This document shows, in pieces, positions 44,045-53,384 of a stretch of DNA of 64,000 nt. The stretch spans positions 124,001-188,000 of the forward strand of contig NZ_WKJJ01000016.1 of NCBI RefSeq assembly GCF_009674485.1, in the 5' to 3' direction. Origin of the DNA: Pseudoduganella rivuli. GTDB taxonomy: Bacteria; Pseudomonadota; Gammaproteobacteria; Burkholderiales; Burkholderiaceae_D. The notes beneath the pieces were generated by a model, which did not search any database, had not been told where the DNA came from, and worked only from the letters and a program-made list of their open reading frames with translations. Position numbers and translations under genes: made by a program. The stretch's first letter is position 1. Every line of letters begins with the position of its first letter.

Positions 44045-44816
44045 GGGCCACCCGCATTTGCGTCTCGATCATATCCAGCACCTGCCCTGATATCCGGATG
44101 TAATGGGCGGGGATGAAGCGCACGATTTGGGCCAGCATGTACAGGCCGAAGATCGTCACCACGGAAAAGCCCAGCGAAAACAGGTTCAAGGTAGGCGCCA
44201 CGCGGTTCAGGAAACCGAAGCCGATCTGCACCACGATGGTGGCGAACACGATCGGCACCGCCAGCAGCATGGCGGCGGCAAAGATCCACGCCACGTTCCA
44301 CGCCACCGTTTGCAGCAGCAGCGGGTGGTAGCCCGCGCCCAGCGGCCACGCCTTGAAGCTGGCGCCGATCACGCCGGCAATCACCAGGTGGCCGTCCACG
44401 GCAAAGAAAATCACGATGGTCAGCATGGTCAGCAGCGCCGACACCACGTCCGACGACTGGCCGTTGATCGGGTCGTTCATGACCGCCATGGAAAAGCCGA
44501 TCTGGCTCGACACCATAAAGCCCAGCACCATCATGACGGACGTGGCGAAGTGGAACGCCAGGCCCAGCACGCCGCCGATCACGGCCTGCTCGATGGTGGC
44601 CACCACGCCATGCATGGAAATCGGATCGACCGCCTCCGCGTTGCTGGTCAGCGGCAACATCAACACCGACAGCACCAGGCTGGCCAGGACGCGGATGGTG
44701 ACGGGCACCATGGCTTCGCCCAGCACCGGCGCGGACGCCATCATGGCCATCACGCGCACGAATGGCCACCACCATGCATTGAGCATGGGTAACATCTGGG
44801 CCATGAGCGCTTCCAT
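44037..44816 (-). CDS. fliR: Flagellar export gate protein FliR
   Basis: 259 residues with six hydrophobic segments. The N-terminus MLPMLNAWWWPFVRVMAMMASAPV and the segment FMVSSQIGFSMAVMNDPINGQ are the FliR hallmarks. It starts 2 bp after fliQ and overlaps flhB. One FliR joins five FliP and four FliQ in the gate helix bundle of the export apparatus inside the MS ring. Confidence 0.94.
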   Translation of the reverse strand: MEALMAQMLPMLNAWWWPFVRVMAMMASAPVLGEAMVPVTIRVLASLVLSVLMLPLTSNAEAVDPISMHGVVATIEQAVIGGVLGLAFHFATSVMMVLGFMVSSQIGFSMAVMNDPINGQSSDVVSALLTMLTIVIFFAVDGHLVIAGVIGASFKAWPLGAGYHPLLLQTVAWNVAWIFAAAMLLAVPIVFATIVVQIGFGFLNRVAPTLNLFSLGFSVVTIFGLYMLAQIVRFIPAHYIRISGQVLDMIETQMRVAHG

Positions 44817-44818
44817 TG

Positions 44819-45091
44819 CTAACCCACCAGTGTGGCCGCGCGGGTGAAGATGGACACGCAGTAATCCATCAGGTAGCCGGCCATCCAGCGTCCCGCCATG
44901 ATGAGCGCCAGCAGGGTCACGATCAGGCGCGGCAAAAAGCTCAGCGTCTGTTCATTGATTTGCGTGGCGGCCTGGATCAGCGATACCACCAGGCCCGTGA
45001 CGAGGCCCGGCACCACCAGTACCAGTACCAGGATCATCACGATGTGCAGCGACTCGGCAATGAGGTCGACTGCGAGATCGGGTGTCAGCAT
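44819..45091 (-). CDS. fliQ: Flagellar export gate protein FliQ
   Basis: 90 residues with two membrane helices and a helix-turn loop (VSLIQAATQINEQTLSFLPRL), the defining FliQ motif. It sits between fliP (10 bp upstream) and fliR (2 bp downstream) in the usual P-Q-R order. Confidence 0.94.
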   Translation of the reverse strand: MLTPDLAVDLIAESLHIVMILVLVLVVPGLVTGLVVSLIQAATQINEQTLSFLPRLIVTLLALIMAGRWMAGYLMDYCVSIFTRAATLVG

Positions 45092-45101
45092 AGCGTCCCC
45101 G

Positions 45102-45866
45102 TCAATAAGACTGGATGCTGGTAACCAGCGTATTGACCGTCAAGGTCCAGCCATCCACCAGGACAAACAGCAACAGCTTGAACGGCAATGAAATCACCAG
45201 CGGCGACAGCATCATCATACCCATTGCCATCAAAACCGACGACACGACAAGGTCGATGATGAGGAACGGAATGAACAGCAGGCAACCGATCTGGAACGCC
45301 GTCTTCAATTCCGACAGCACAAAGGCCGCCAGCTTGACGGTGAACGCGTGATCGGCCGGCTTGGCGACTTTTTCATCGCCGGCCAGGTGGGCGATCTGCT
45401 TCAGGGCGGCCTTGCTGGTCTGGGCCAGCATGAAGCGGGAAATCGGCGCTTCCGCGATTTTCAGCGCCTGCTCGAGGCCGATCTTTTCCTGGTCGTAAGG
45501 AACGAACGCGTTGCGCCAGATATCGTCGCCGATCGGGCGCATCACCAGCAATGTGAGGATCAGGGCCACGCCCGTGACGACGCGGTTGGGCAAGCCTTGC
45601 TGCAAGCCCAGCGCCTGCCGCAGCAGCGACAGCACGATCACGAAGCGGGTGAAACTGGTCATCATCATGACCAGCATGGGCAGCAAGCCCAGCAAGGTCA
45701 TGATGATGAGAATCTGGGTCTTGACCGTCAGTTCGGTCTTCGCTCCCGGTACCACATTGGCCAGCAGGTCGACGGCGTGGGCAGGCGCGGCTACGCAAGC
45801 AGCCAGCGCAGCCGCGCCCAGCAGCCCCGCCAACCAGCGCGGCTGCCTCAGCTTTGCCAGGATCAT
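45102..45866 (-). CDS. fliP: Flagellar export gate protein FliP
   Basis: 254 residues. An N-terminal cleavable signal (LLGAAALAACVAAPAHA) is followed by four membrane helices. It has the family signatures LLPMLVMMMTSFTRFVIVLSLLRQALG and FVLSELKTAFQIGCLLFIPFLIIDLVVSS. It overlaps the fliN stop by ATGA. FliP pentamers nucleate the export gate. Confidence 0.96.
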   Translation of the reverse strand: MILAKLRQPRWLAGLLGAAALAACVAAPAHAVDLLANVVPGAKTELTVKTQILIIMTLLGLLPMLVMMMTSFTRFVIVLSLLRQALGLQQGLPNRVVTGVALILTLLVMRPIGDDIWRNAFVPYDQEKIGLEQALKIAEAPISRFMLAQTSKAALKQIAHLAGDEKVAKPADHAFTVKLAAFVLSELKTAFQIGCLLFIPFLIIDLVVSSVLMAMGMMMLSPLVISLPFKLLLFVLVDGWTLTVNTLVTSIQSY

Positions 45867-46249
45867 GGCTGCATCATGTCGAGGTTCAGACCGTCCAGGT
45901 CGATTACCTTCAGGCCATAGTTTTCACCGGCCACCACGACTTCGGCGCGGCCAATCGCGGTGCCGTTGACCTTGATGGTCAGCGGCTCGCCGGCCAGCAT
46001 GTCCAGCTCCACCACGCTTTCCGGTCCGATCGACATCAATTCCTGCAGCGAAATGCGGGCCGAACCCACTTCCAGGGTCAGGGTCACGGGGATCTTGCGC
46101 ATCATTTGCGGCAAGTCCCGCCGCGGGCCGCCCGTACGGGCCGGCACCATGCCGTCGCCCATGTCGTTGCCGCCCTGGTCGATGATCATTTCTTCGGAAA
46201 TATCTTCCAGCAACGCGTCACTGCCGCTGTTCGGATTTACGTTCATCAT
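45863..46249 (-). CDS. fliN: Flagellar motor switch protein FliN
   Basis: 128 residues. The acidic N-terminus is followed by one SpoA (surface presentation) domain at about 50-125: RKIPVTLTLEVGSARISLQEL, VVELDMLAGEPLTIKVNGT and AEVVVAGENYGLKV. It builds the lower C-ring with FliM and also binds FliH. It is 2 bp downstream of fliM and overlaps fliP. Confidence 0.94.
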   Translation of the reverse strand: MMNVNPNSGSDALLEDISEEMIIDQGGNDMGDGMVPARTGGPRRDLPQMMRKIPVTLTLEVGSARISLQELMSIGPESVVELDMLAGEPLTIKVNGTAIGRAEVVVAGENYGLKVIDLDGLNLDMMQP

Positions 46250-46251
46250 GT

Positions 46252-47136
46252 TTATTCGACGTCTTCAAAAGAGGTTAAACAGATCTTGCCTTTGTGCTCG
46301 GATACGGCCGCCGTAAATAAACGGGAATCGTCGAGCAGGACGTCGGCCCGGTGCATGCTGATCGGTATCACGTCGCCGATCTGCATGTCAAACAAGTTGC
46401 CCAGCATGACTTCCTTGGTAACCAGGATGCCCTTCAAATTGACTTGCAGGCGCGTGGCAAGCGGCGCCGATGCCTGCGGAGCGCGGCGCGCATTGTCGCG
46501 CTCCGGCGACAGCCCGTGCAGCACGGACGTCATCAAGTGCTTGTCCAGCGCAAACGAGAAGCGGCCCACCAGCGGCGGCTTGCCGCCCGTGTCATGGTCC
46601 GACACGGTCACGCTGATGATCCAGGTACCGGCGGCAGGCTGGGCGCCCGGTTCCGCGTGAAAATCGTGTTGCTTGCCATCGTCCGGCGTATCTTCCGTCT
46701 TGTCGGGGCGCGGCAAATTCGCTTCGATGCGGCCGGCCAGCGTGCCGGCCAGCTGTTGCCCCAGCACCACGGCGAGGCGGTCTTCCGTGGCCGTGACCTT
46801 CACAGCCGTGTCATCCAGTGCGCCATCGCTCTTGGCGCGGCCATAGCGGAAATTGAGGACGGCCAACAACACCTTGCGCTCCAGCGAGAACGCAATGTCG
46901 CCGGCGGGCGCGGCAAAGTTCAGCCAGCGGGCGCGCGGCTCCGTGCCGTCCAGGCGGGAAAATTCCACGCTGTCGACCTGGAACGAGCCCCAGTAGCGGC
47001 GATTCAAATTCAGGCGCATGGCTTGCGCCAGGTCTTCCTTGAGCTGGGCTGCGAACACCGGCAAGCGGTGCACGGGGCGACCCAGCAGGCATGGATCCAG
47101 TACCTGATGCTGCGCGTTTTTTTTCACGAGGTTCAT
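46252..47136 (-). CDS. fliM: Flagellar motor switch protein FliM-like (lacks CheY-binding N-terminus)
   Basis: 294 residues, shorter than the ~330 of standard FliM. The N-terminus reads MNLVKKNAQHQVLDPCLLG and has no LSQxEIDALL motif, the CheY-P docking site. The middle domain is divergent (no clear GGxG motif). The C-terminal SpoA domain is intact: LQVNLKGILVTKEVMLGNLF, DVIPISMHRADVLLDD. Similar divergent FliM-family proteins (LfiM) are found in lateral flagella. The motor may therefore not respond to CheY-P in the usual way. First gene of the leftward operon. Confidence 0.85.
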   Translation of the reverse strand: MNLVKKNAQHQVLDPCLLGRPVHRLPVFAAQLKEDLAQAMRLNLNRRYWGSFQVDSVEFSRLDGTEPRARWLNFAAPAGDIAFSLERKVLLAVLNFRYGRAKSDGALDDTAVKVTATEDRLAVVLGQQLAGTLAGRIEANLPRPDKTEDTPDDGKQHDFHAEPGAQPAAGTWIISVTVSDHDTGGKPPLVGRFSFALDKHLMTSVLHGLSPERDNARRAPQASAPLATRLQVNLKGILVTKEVMLGNLFDMQIGDVIPISMHRADVLLDDSRLFTAAVSEHKGKICLTSFEDVE

Positions 47137-47645
47137 GTGAAGTTTATGCGAGGTTCGTGCGAAGTTCGCCTAGTCGTTGGAATCGGTACGCGGTCGGTAC
47201 GCTCTCACTGCGGAAAGCCATATGCCATATCCTAGCTTAAAAAAGGCAGGGCGAGCGAAGCTTACATGAAATTCTCGCCCATTGCCATGGATCAATTTTT
47301 GATCCTGAGAGCACTTAGTCTTTACAGAAATATTGCTAGCGGGTAAGCTTATTCGTAGCATGATAACGCAATTGCTGCGAGGCAATAAAATACCTCAAAA
47401 ATGCGCTTAGTGCATGATTAAAAAGGAAATTCTGTCTCATTGAGGGGACACGGATTTACCTTTTCTGTTGTTTCCGCACAATGAACTACGCCAGACTAAT
47501 TTCCAGCATGTATGATTCTTCGAGTCCGCCGCGCATCGGAAGTTGCCGGCGCTTGTCGGAAATAGCCGACATGGGGCTATGGTAGCCATGTGTGAACAAC
47601 GTTGCAATTGTATGGGCAACTACGGGCAACTAATGGAGGTGCAAT
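47137..47645. promoter_or_regulatory. Divergent AT-rich control region between fliM and fliE
   Basis: This 509 bp stretch holds no gene I can support. It is clearly more AT-rich than the surroundings, with runs such as TTAAAAAAGG, AAATATTGC and AATAAAATACC. Contents include a small perfect palindrome, GGATCAA-TTT-TTGATCC (47288-47304). It must carry the promoters of the two divergent operons. I could not find a convincing sigma-54 (GG-N10-GC) or sigma-28 box. In lateral systems the regulator gene lafK is at this place; here it is absent. Confidence 0.55.
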
Positions 47646-48008
47646 ATGGCTAACGAATTCGCCAGCCTGATCCAGGCGGATCTGGCTTCCCTGACCAATG
47701 CGGCCGCCGATTTATCGAGTTCCGCCATTGCCCCTGCTGCCCAGTTCGGCAATATGCCCGGCCAGGCAGGCGCCACCGGCCAGCACGGCGGCAACTTCGC
47801 CCAGTCCATGCGCGAAGCGCTAAATAAAGTCAATGCGGACGACGCCAACGCGGCGCAAAAGATGGCGGACGTCGATTCCGGCCGCAGTGACGACCTGGTA
47901 GGCGCCATGCTGGCCAGCCAGGAAGCCAATTTATCCTTTTCCATGCTGATGCAAGTACGCAACAAGGTCATGGGCGCCGTGGATGAATTGATCAAGCTGC
48001 CGTTGTAA
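47646..48008 (+). CDS. fliE: Flagellar hook-basal body protein FliE
   Basis: 120 residues. The C-terminal half is the FliE signature: FAQSMREALNKVNADDANAAQKMADVDSG and LSFSMLMQVRNKVMGAVDELIKL. FliE connects the MS ring to the rod and is an early export substrate. It opens the rightward operon. TGGAGGTGCAAT precedes the ATG at ideal spacing. Confidence 0.93.
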   Translation: MANEFASLIQADLASLTNAAADLSSSAIAPAAQFGNMPGQAGATGQHGGNFAQSMREALNKVNADDANAAQKMADVDSGRSDDLVGAMLASQEANLSFSMLMQVRNKVMGAVDELIKLPL

Positions 48009-48060
48009 TGCAGCGCTCTACCCCCAGTTCCAACCCCTCCTTCTCCTGCGGAAGATTACA

Positions 48061-49890
48061 GTGACCAATCCCATCAAGTCCGCCCTTGCGCGCTTGCGGC
48101 CGGGCGACGGCAGTACCCCACTCCTGTCGCCGGCATTGACGAAAAACATTGCGCCCATCGTGACCCTGGCGATCGGCATCACCGCGCTGATCATGATGGT
48201 GATGTGGCAAGACCAGTCCAGCTACAAGCCGGTGTTTGGCGCGCGCGAAAAAGTCGTCGCGGCCGACATGATGAGCGTGCTGGAAGCCGAGCACATTTCC
48301 TACCGCGTCCATCCGGACAGCGGCCAGGTCATGGTGCCGTCGTCCATGCTGGGCAAGGTGCGCATGCTGCTGGCCGCCAAGGGCGTGACGGCGCAATTGC
48401 CGGCCGGCCTGGAATTGATGGACAAGAACGACCCGCTGGGCGTGTCGCAGTTCGTGCAGGACGTGCGTTTCCGCCGCGGCCTGGAAGGCGAGCTGGCGCA
48501 ATCGATCATGACGCTCGATGCGATCGCCACGGCGCGCGTGCACCTGTCGATCGCCAAATCCACGTCATTCGTGTCCAGCGACGGCGACAAGTCGTCCGCG
48601 TCGGTGGTGATTTCCACCAAGCCGGGCCGCAAGCTGTCCAACGAGACCATCGCCGCCATCGTCAACATGGTATCGGGCAGCGTGGCCAGCCTGAGCCCTG
48701 CCCGCGTCAGCCTGGTCGACCAGACCGGCAATCTGCTGTCGTCGCACGTCGACATGGATGAAGGCTTTGACCCGGGTTCGGCCGGCAATGAACACGGCAA
48801 GCGTGCGCAGGAAGATATCCGCACCAACATCAAGGGCTTGCTGGGTCCGATCGTGGGCGACGAGAACTTCAAGGTCAGCGTGACGGCCGTCGTCAACAAC
48901 GACCGCATCGAAGAGACGGTGGAGAAATTCGGCTCGGCGCCGAAAGTCACCAGCGAAGCCATGCGCGACGAGCAGGACCGCAACCGCCTCGTGATGGGTG
49001 TGCCGGGCACGTTGTCGAACCGTCCGCCGCCGGCCGATGCGAAAGCCGGCACCGACGGCACCAAGACCGCCGATGGCAAGGACACCGAAGGCGGTGGCGA
49101 CCAGAGCCGCAAGAACGCCACCACCCGCCAGTACGCGTATGACCGCAGCATCACGCAGACCAAGCATGCCCGTGGCCAGCTGGAGAAACAGAATATCGCC
49201 GTGGTGCTGGCACATGCCGCCGCGCCGTTCCCGAAAACCGGCTGGAGCGCCGCGGAACTGGCCAATATCGACAAGGTGCTGCGCAACGGCCTCGGCATCG
49301 ACGACAAGCGGGGCGACACCCTGGTGGTGACGGCGATGAATTTCCCGGCCAAGCCGGCGCCGGCCCCATGGTGGCAGGAACGCGAAACCGTGGTCGACTA
49401 CTCGCTGTGGCTGACCTATGCGATCGGCGCGCTGCTGGCCTTCTTCCTGTTCGTGCGTCCGATGCTGAAACTGCTGATGAACGTGGTGCAGGCGATGCTG
49501 CCGAAACCGGCGGTGGCCGTTGCGGCCGGTCCGGAACAAGTGACGTTGCGCGCCCCGAGCGACCGCCGTGGCGCGGGCGCCGCGGCAGGCGAGGCGGCAG
49601 GCGCGGCCGGGGCTGCCCATGGCGCCCAGCAGCAACTGCCAGGCCAGTCCGGCGCCGGTCCTGCCCATGCGGCGCCGGCACTGGGCGGCGCGGAAGCGGC
49701 GAACGCCATGCCGGGCGGCGTGAAGCCTGGCATGCCGGTGGTGCCGCTGCTGGAAAACTATGACTTGCCGCCGACCGGCTCGTCCGTCGACGTGATGGTC
49801 GACCACCTGAAGATCCTGGCTGAGAAAGAGCCGGAGCGCGTAGCGGAAGTTGTTAAACAGTGGATGCAGAAAAATGGCCGACCTCAATAA
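48061..49890 (+). CDS. fliF: Flagellar MS-ring protein FliF
   Basis: 609 residues, starting at GTG 48061 with GGAAGATTACA before it. TM1 is at about 33-50 (IVTLAIGITALIMMVMW) and TM2 at about 443-465 (WLTYAIGALLAFFLFVRPML). The periplasmic part has the ring-building domains (KNDPLGVSQFVQDVRFRRGLEGELAQSI). The cytoplasmic tail ends in the FliG-binding helix (MVDHLKILAEKEPERVAEVVKQWM). An Ala/Gly-rich linker (about 500-565) before that tail is unusually long. Confidence 0.96.
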   Translation: MTNPIKSALARLRPGDGSTPLLSPALTKNIAPIVTLAIGITALIMMVMWQDQSSYKPVFGAREKVVAADMMSVLEAEHISYRVHPDSGQVMVPSSMLGKVRMLLAAKGVTAQLPAGLELMDKNDPLGVSQFVQDVRFRRGLEGELAQSIMTLDAIATARVHLSIAKSTSFVSSDGDKSSASVVISTKPGRKLSNETIAAIVNMVSGSVASLSPARVSLVDQTGNLLSSHVDMDEGFDPGSAGNEHGKRAQEDIRTNIKGLLGPIVGDENFKVSVTAVVNNDRIEETVEKFGSAPKVTSEAMRDEQDRNRLVMGVPGTLSNRPPPADAKAGTDGTKTADGKDTEGGGDQSRKNATTRQYAYDRSITQTKHARGQLEKQNIAVVLAHAAAPFPKTGWSAAELANIDKVLRNGLGIDDKRGDTLVVTAMNFPAKPAPAPWWQERETVVDYSLWLTYAIGALLAFFLFVRPMLKLLMNVVQAMLPKPAVAVAAGPEQVTLRAPSDRRGAGAAAGEAAGAAGAAHGAQQQLPGQSGAGPAHAAPALGGAEAANAMPGGVKPGMPVVPLLENYDLPPTGSSVDVMVDHLKILAEKEPERVAEVVKQWMQKNGRPQ

Positions 49891-50905
49891 TCCCGACATG
49901 GGCGATCCTTCGGGCGCCTTCCTGACGCCGGTGGAGCAGGCGGCCATCGTGCTGCTGTCGATCGGCGAAGAGCCGGCCGCCGCCGTGCTGCGCTGCCTGA
50001 GCCGCGAAGAATTGCTGGAAGTGACGCAAGTGATGTCGCGCATGAGCGGCATCAAGGTGGAAGCGGTGAAAACCGCGATGCAAGCGTTCTTCGACGATTA
50101 CCGCGAACAGTCCGGCGTGCACGGCGCATCGCGCAGCTACCTGAAGCGCTCGCTGGACCTGGCGCTGGGCGGCGACATTGCCAACACGGTGCTGAACAAT
50201 ATTTACGGCGACGAACTGCGTCCGAAAATGGCGCGCCTGCAGTGGGCCTCGCCAAAGTGGCTGGCCGAATACATCGCCAATGAACACGTGCAGATGCAAG
50301 CCGTGTTCCTCGCGTTCCTGCCGCCCGCGCTGGCCGGCCAGATCATCGATGCGCTGCCGGCCGACGGCCGCGACCTGGTGTTGCTGAACCTGGCCCGCCT
50401 CGATGAAATCGACCGCGATTTGCTGGAAGAACTGGAAGAACTGGTGAACCGCTGCCTGGGCAGCTTTGATTCGCAAAGCACCAGCGTGGAAGGCGTGCGC
50501 CAGGTGGCGGAGATCCTCAACCGCCTGCCGTCGAACCGGGCGCAGATGGTGGAACTGCTGCGCGCGCACGACCCGGAAGTGGTGAACCAGATCGAACTGT
50601 CGATGTACGACTTCCTGATCCTGTCGACGCAGACCGAGGCCACGATTTCCCGCCTGATCGAGGAAGTGCCGCTGGAACAGTGGGCGATTGCCCTCAAGGG
50701 CGCGGAACTGTCGATCCGCGACGCCGTGCTGAAGACCATGCCGAAGCGCCAGGCGCAGGCATTCGAAGACATGATGCGCCGCGCCGGTCCGGTGCCGATG
50801 TCGCGTATCGAAGCCGCACGCCAGGAAATCATGACCACCGTGAAAGCGCTGGCCGACGCCGGCGAGGTGGAAGTCCAACTGTTTGCCGAGAAGGTGGTTG
50901 AATAA
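49874..50905 (+). CDS. fliG: Flagellar motor switch protein FliG
   Basis: 343 residues if begun at ATG 49874, overlapping fliF by 17 bp; an upstream TTG at 49850 is less likely. The FliG_N domain binds FliF (LTPVEQAAIVLLSIGEEPAAAVLR). The middle domain is FliM-binding, though the EHPQ motif reads NEHVQ. The C-terminal torque domain (about 245-340) has VLKTMPKRQAQAFEDMMRRAGPVPMSRIEAA, with charged residues facing MotA. Stop and fliH start overlap (TAATG). Confidence 0.93.
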   Translation: MADLNNPDMGDPSGAFLTPVEQAAIVLLSIGEEPAAAVLRCLSREELLEVTQVMSRMSGIKVEAVKTAMQAFFDDYREQSGVHGASRSYLKRSLDLALGGDIANTVLNNIYGDELRPKMARLQWASPKWLAEYIANEHVQMQAVFLAFLPPALAGQIIDALPADGRDLVLLNLARLDEIDRDLLEELEELVNRCLGSFDSQSTSVEGVRQVAEILNRLPSNRAQMVELLRAHDPEVVNQIELSMYDFLILSTQTEATISRLIEEVPLEQWAIALKGAELSIRDAVLKTMPKRQAQAFEDMMRRAGPVPMSRIEAARQEIMTTVKALADAGEVEVQLFAEKVVE

Positions 50906-51603
50906 TGAAGCAATTCCGTCCCTATCGCTTCCCTCCCCTGTCGCAATTCGCGCCGGCGCCGGCACGCGCGGCCGCCAGCGGCCTGACCACGGATTCCGTG
51001 CAATGGCAGGCGTCGGTCCAGGAAGGTTTCGAGCAGGGCCAGCGCGACGGCTATGAAATCGGCTTGCAGCGCGGGCAGGAAGACGGTTTTGAAGCGGGCC
51101 GCAACGCCGGCTTCGAGCAGGGGCGCGAAGAAGGCCGCAACGAAACGCTGGTGGCGTTCGACAATTTCGCCCGCCCCGTGGACTCGATGCTGAAGGGCTT
51201 GAAAAAACTGCGCGCCGACTACCGCGCCGCGCAGCGCAAGGAAGTGGTGGACCTGGTGGCCAAGGTGGCAAGGTCCGTGATCCGCGCAGAACTGGCGCTG
51301 CAACCGGTGCAGATCATGGCGCTGGTCGATGAAACGCTGGCATCGATGCCGCCGACCCGCGACGACATCGATGTGTACCTGAACCCGGAAGAATTGAAAC
51401 GCATCCAGGACCTGGATCCGAAGCGCACCAAGCGCTGGAACCTGATCCCGGATTCGCGCCTGGACGTGGGCGAATGCCGCATCCGCGCGGGCGACAACGA
51501 AGTCGACGCCGGCTGCCACCAGCGTCTTGCTGCTGTCATGGAACAGGTCGATAATCAGTTAACCGCCGCCGACACCGGCGAAGAGCCTGAAAGCGAAGAA
51601 TGA
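50905..51603 (+). CDS. fliH: Flagellar export ATPase regulator FliH
   Basis: 232 residues. The Pro/Ala-rich N-terminus carries Trp34, as needed for FlhA/FliN docking in FliH proteins. Then comes a run of GxxxG-type repeats (GFEQGQRDGYEIGLQRGQ...) forming a tight helix dimer, and a C-terminal FliI-binding domain (about 105-215). It overlaps fliG and fliI by TAATG and ATGA. It restrains FliI and brings it to the C ring. Confidence 0.92.
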   Translation: MKQFRPYRFPPLSQFAPAPARAAASGLTTDSVQWQASVQEGFEQGQRDGYEIGLQRGQEDGFEAGRNAGFEQGREEGRNETLVAFDNFARPVDSMLKGLKKLRADYRAAQRKEVVDLVAKVARSVIRAELALQPVQIMALVDETLASMPPTRDDIDVYLNPEELKRIQDLDPKRTKRWNLIPDSRLDVGECRIRAGDNEVDAGCHQRLAAVMEQVDNQLTAADTGEEPESEE

Positions 51604-52910
51604 TTGCCGATGCACTCCGCAAGCTGGAACTCGATGCCGTCCCGATGGCCACGCCCACCGGGCGGCTGGTGGGCGCATCCGGCTTGCTGCTGGAAGCCGT
51701 AGGTTGCCCTTTGCACACCGGTCAACGTTGCCAGATCGAGACGGTCGGCGGCGAATGGCTCGATGCGCAAGTGGTGGGTTTCCGCGACAAGCTGTCCTTC
51801 CTGATGCCGTTCAAGAAAGCCATCGGCTTGCAGACGGGCGCCCGCGTGCTGCCCTCCCCCGATAAAGCCACGCTGTCCATCGGCCCGTCGTGGCTGGGCC
51901 GCATGGTCAATGGCCTGGGCGAACCGATCGACGGCCTGGGCAAGCTGGGCGGCGAATTCCCGCTCGATTACACGCCGCCACGCGTCCATCCGCTGCGCAA
52001 GAAACCCGTGACGGAACCGCTCGACGTCGGTATCCGCGCGATCAATTCCATGCTGACCATCGGCCGTGGCCAGCGCGTCGGCCTGATGGCCGGTTCCGGT
52101 GTCGGCAAATCCGTCCTGCTGGGCATGATGACGCGCCAGACGGTGGCGGACGTGGTGGTGGTGGGCCTGATCGGCGAACGTTCGCGCGAAGTGCGCGAAT
52201 TCGTCGACATGTCGCTGGGCGCCGAAGGCATGCGCAAAGCCGTGCTGGTGATTGCACCGGCCGATGAATCGCCGCTGATGCGTATCATGGCGACCGAACT
52301 GTGCCACTCGATCGCCGCCCACTACCGCGACCAGGGCAAGAATGTACTGTTGCTGGTCGATTCGCTGACGCGCTATGCCATGGCCTTGCGCGAGCAAGCC
52401 CTGGCGCTGGGGGAACCACCCGCCACCAAGGGGTATCCGCCGTCCGTGTTTTCCAACCTGCCGCAGCTGGTGGAGTCCGCCGGCAATGGCGAAAACCCGG
52501 TGGGCAGCATGAGCGCGATTTATACCGTGCTGGCCGAGGGCGATGACCAGCAGGATCCCGTGGTCGACACAGCGCGCGCGATTCTCGATGGCCACATCGT
52601 GCTGACACGCGAACTGGCCGAACGGGGCCATTATCCCGCCATCAACGTCGGCGCGTCCGTGTCGCGCTGCATGGCGCACGTGATTTCGCCGGCGCACATG
52701 CAGGCGGCGCGCGCGCTGAAAGCCGCCGTGGCGCGCCACGAACGGGTGCGCGACCTGATTCCGCTGGGCGCCTACGTGCCGGGCGCCGATCCGGTCACCG
52801 ACAAGGCCGTGAACCTGCATCCGCATATCGAAGATTTCCTGTGCCAGGGCGCCAAGGAGCCGGCGCCATACGGCCACTGCGTAGAAAACCTTGAAAGGCT
52901 GATGGCATGA
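51600..52910 (+). CDS. fliI: Flagellum-specific ATPase FliI
   Basis: 436 residues. The Walker A GSGVGKS is at 165-171, the Walker B-like VLLLVDSLTRYAMALRE follows, and the family signature SLTRYA is intact. PSVFSNLPQLVESAGNGENPVGSMSAIYTVL is the typical T3SS ATPase segment. Hexameric enzyme that drives delivery of export substrates. ATGA overlaps join it to both fliH and fliJ. Confidence 0.97.
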   Translation: MIADALRKLELDAVPMATPTGRLVGASGLLLEAVGCPLHTGQRCQIETVGGEWLDAQVVGFRDKLSFLMPFKKAIGLQTGARVLPSPDKATLSIGPSWLGRMVNGLGEPIDGLGKLGGEFPLDYTPPRVHPLRKKPVTEPLDVGIRAINSMLTIGRGQRVGLMAGSGVGKSVLLGMMTRQTVADVVVVGLIGERSREVREFVDMSLGAEGMRKAVLVIAPADESPLMRIMATELCHSIAAHYRDQGKNVLLLVDSLTRYAMALREQALALGEPPATKGYPPSVFSNLPQLVESAGNGENPVGSMSAIYTVLAEGDDQQDPVVDTARAILDGHIVLTRELAERGHYPAINVGASVSRCMAHVISPAHMQAARALKAAVARHERVRDLIPLGAYVPGADPVTDKAVNLHPHIEDFLCQGAKEPAPYGHCVENLERLMA

Positions 52911-53341
52911 CCCCACCGACCAAAATCCGCAGCCTGTCGACCCTGGTGAATTTGCGCACGACGGAAGTCGAGCGCCTGCAAACCGAAATGGCCGCCAAGG
53001 AAAGCGTGCGCGAACGCTACCAGAAAAACCTGGACCGCCTGACGGGGTTATACAAGAACAGCGGCGCCAGCGGCAAGCTGCCGCTGGCGCTGGCCAGCAA
53101 TTGCGGCGACTACAAGCAAGCCGTCATGCAAATGGTCGACAGCCACAAACTGGACCTGACCATGCATGAAGCGGACATGGCGGTGTCGCAACGGGCGTTG
53201 AATGCCGCGTTTGTCAAACGGGAAATCCTGGGCCAGGTCTTGCAGAAAGAGCAAAAGGCGCTGGCGCACCAGGAACAAGCCAAGGAACGCAAGCGGCAGG
53301 ATGAACTGGCAACACAATTGTGGCTGCGCGGCCAAAAATGA
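52907..53341 (+). CDS. fliJ: Flagellar export protein FliJ
   Basis: 144 residues, almost all helical coiled coil, with many Lys/Glu/Gln. FliJ inserts as the stalk of the FliI hexamer and handles chaperones. Weak sequence conservation is normal, so identity rests on size, coiled-coil nature and its place directly after fliI (ATGA overlap). Last gene of the fliE-J operon. Confidence 0.85.
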   Translation: MTPPTKIRSLSTLVNLRTTEVERLQTEMAAKESVRERYQKNLDRLTGLYKNSGASGKLPLALASNCGDYKQAVMQMVDSHKLDLTMHEADMAVSQRALNAAFVKREILGQVLQKEQKALAHQEQAKERKRQDELATQLWLRGQK

Positions 53342-53384
53342 CGGTTATTTAGGCAAAACGTAGTTTCCGCACGTCACAATTTCA

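Noticed and set aside
47600..47625. TGTGAAC-N4-TTGC before fliE as a sigma-54 promoter
   Set aside because: The essential GG at -24 is missing, so the resemblance to the -12 element alone is not enough.
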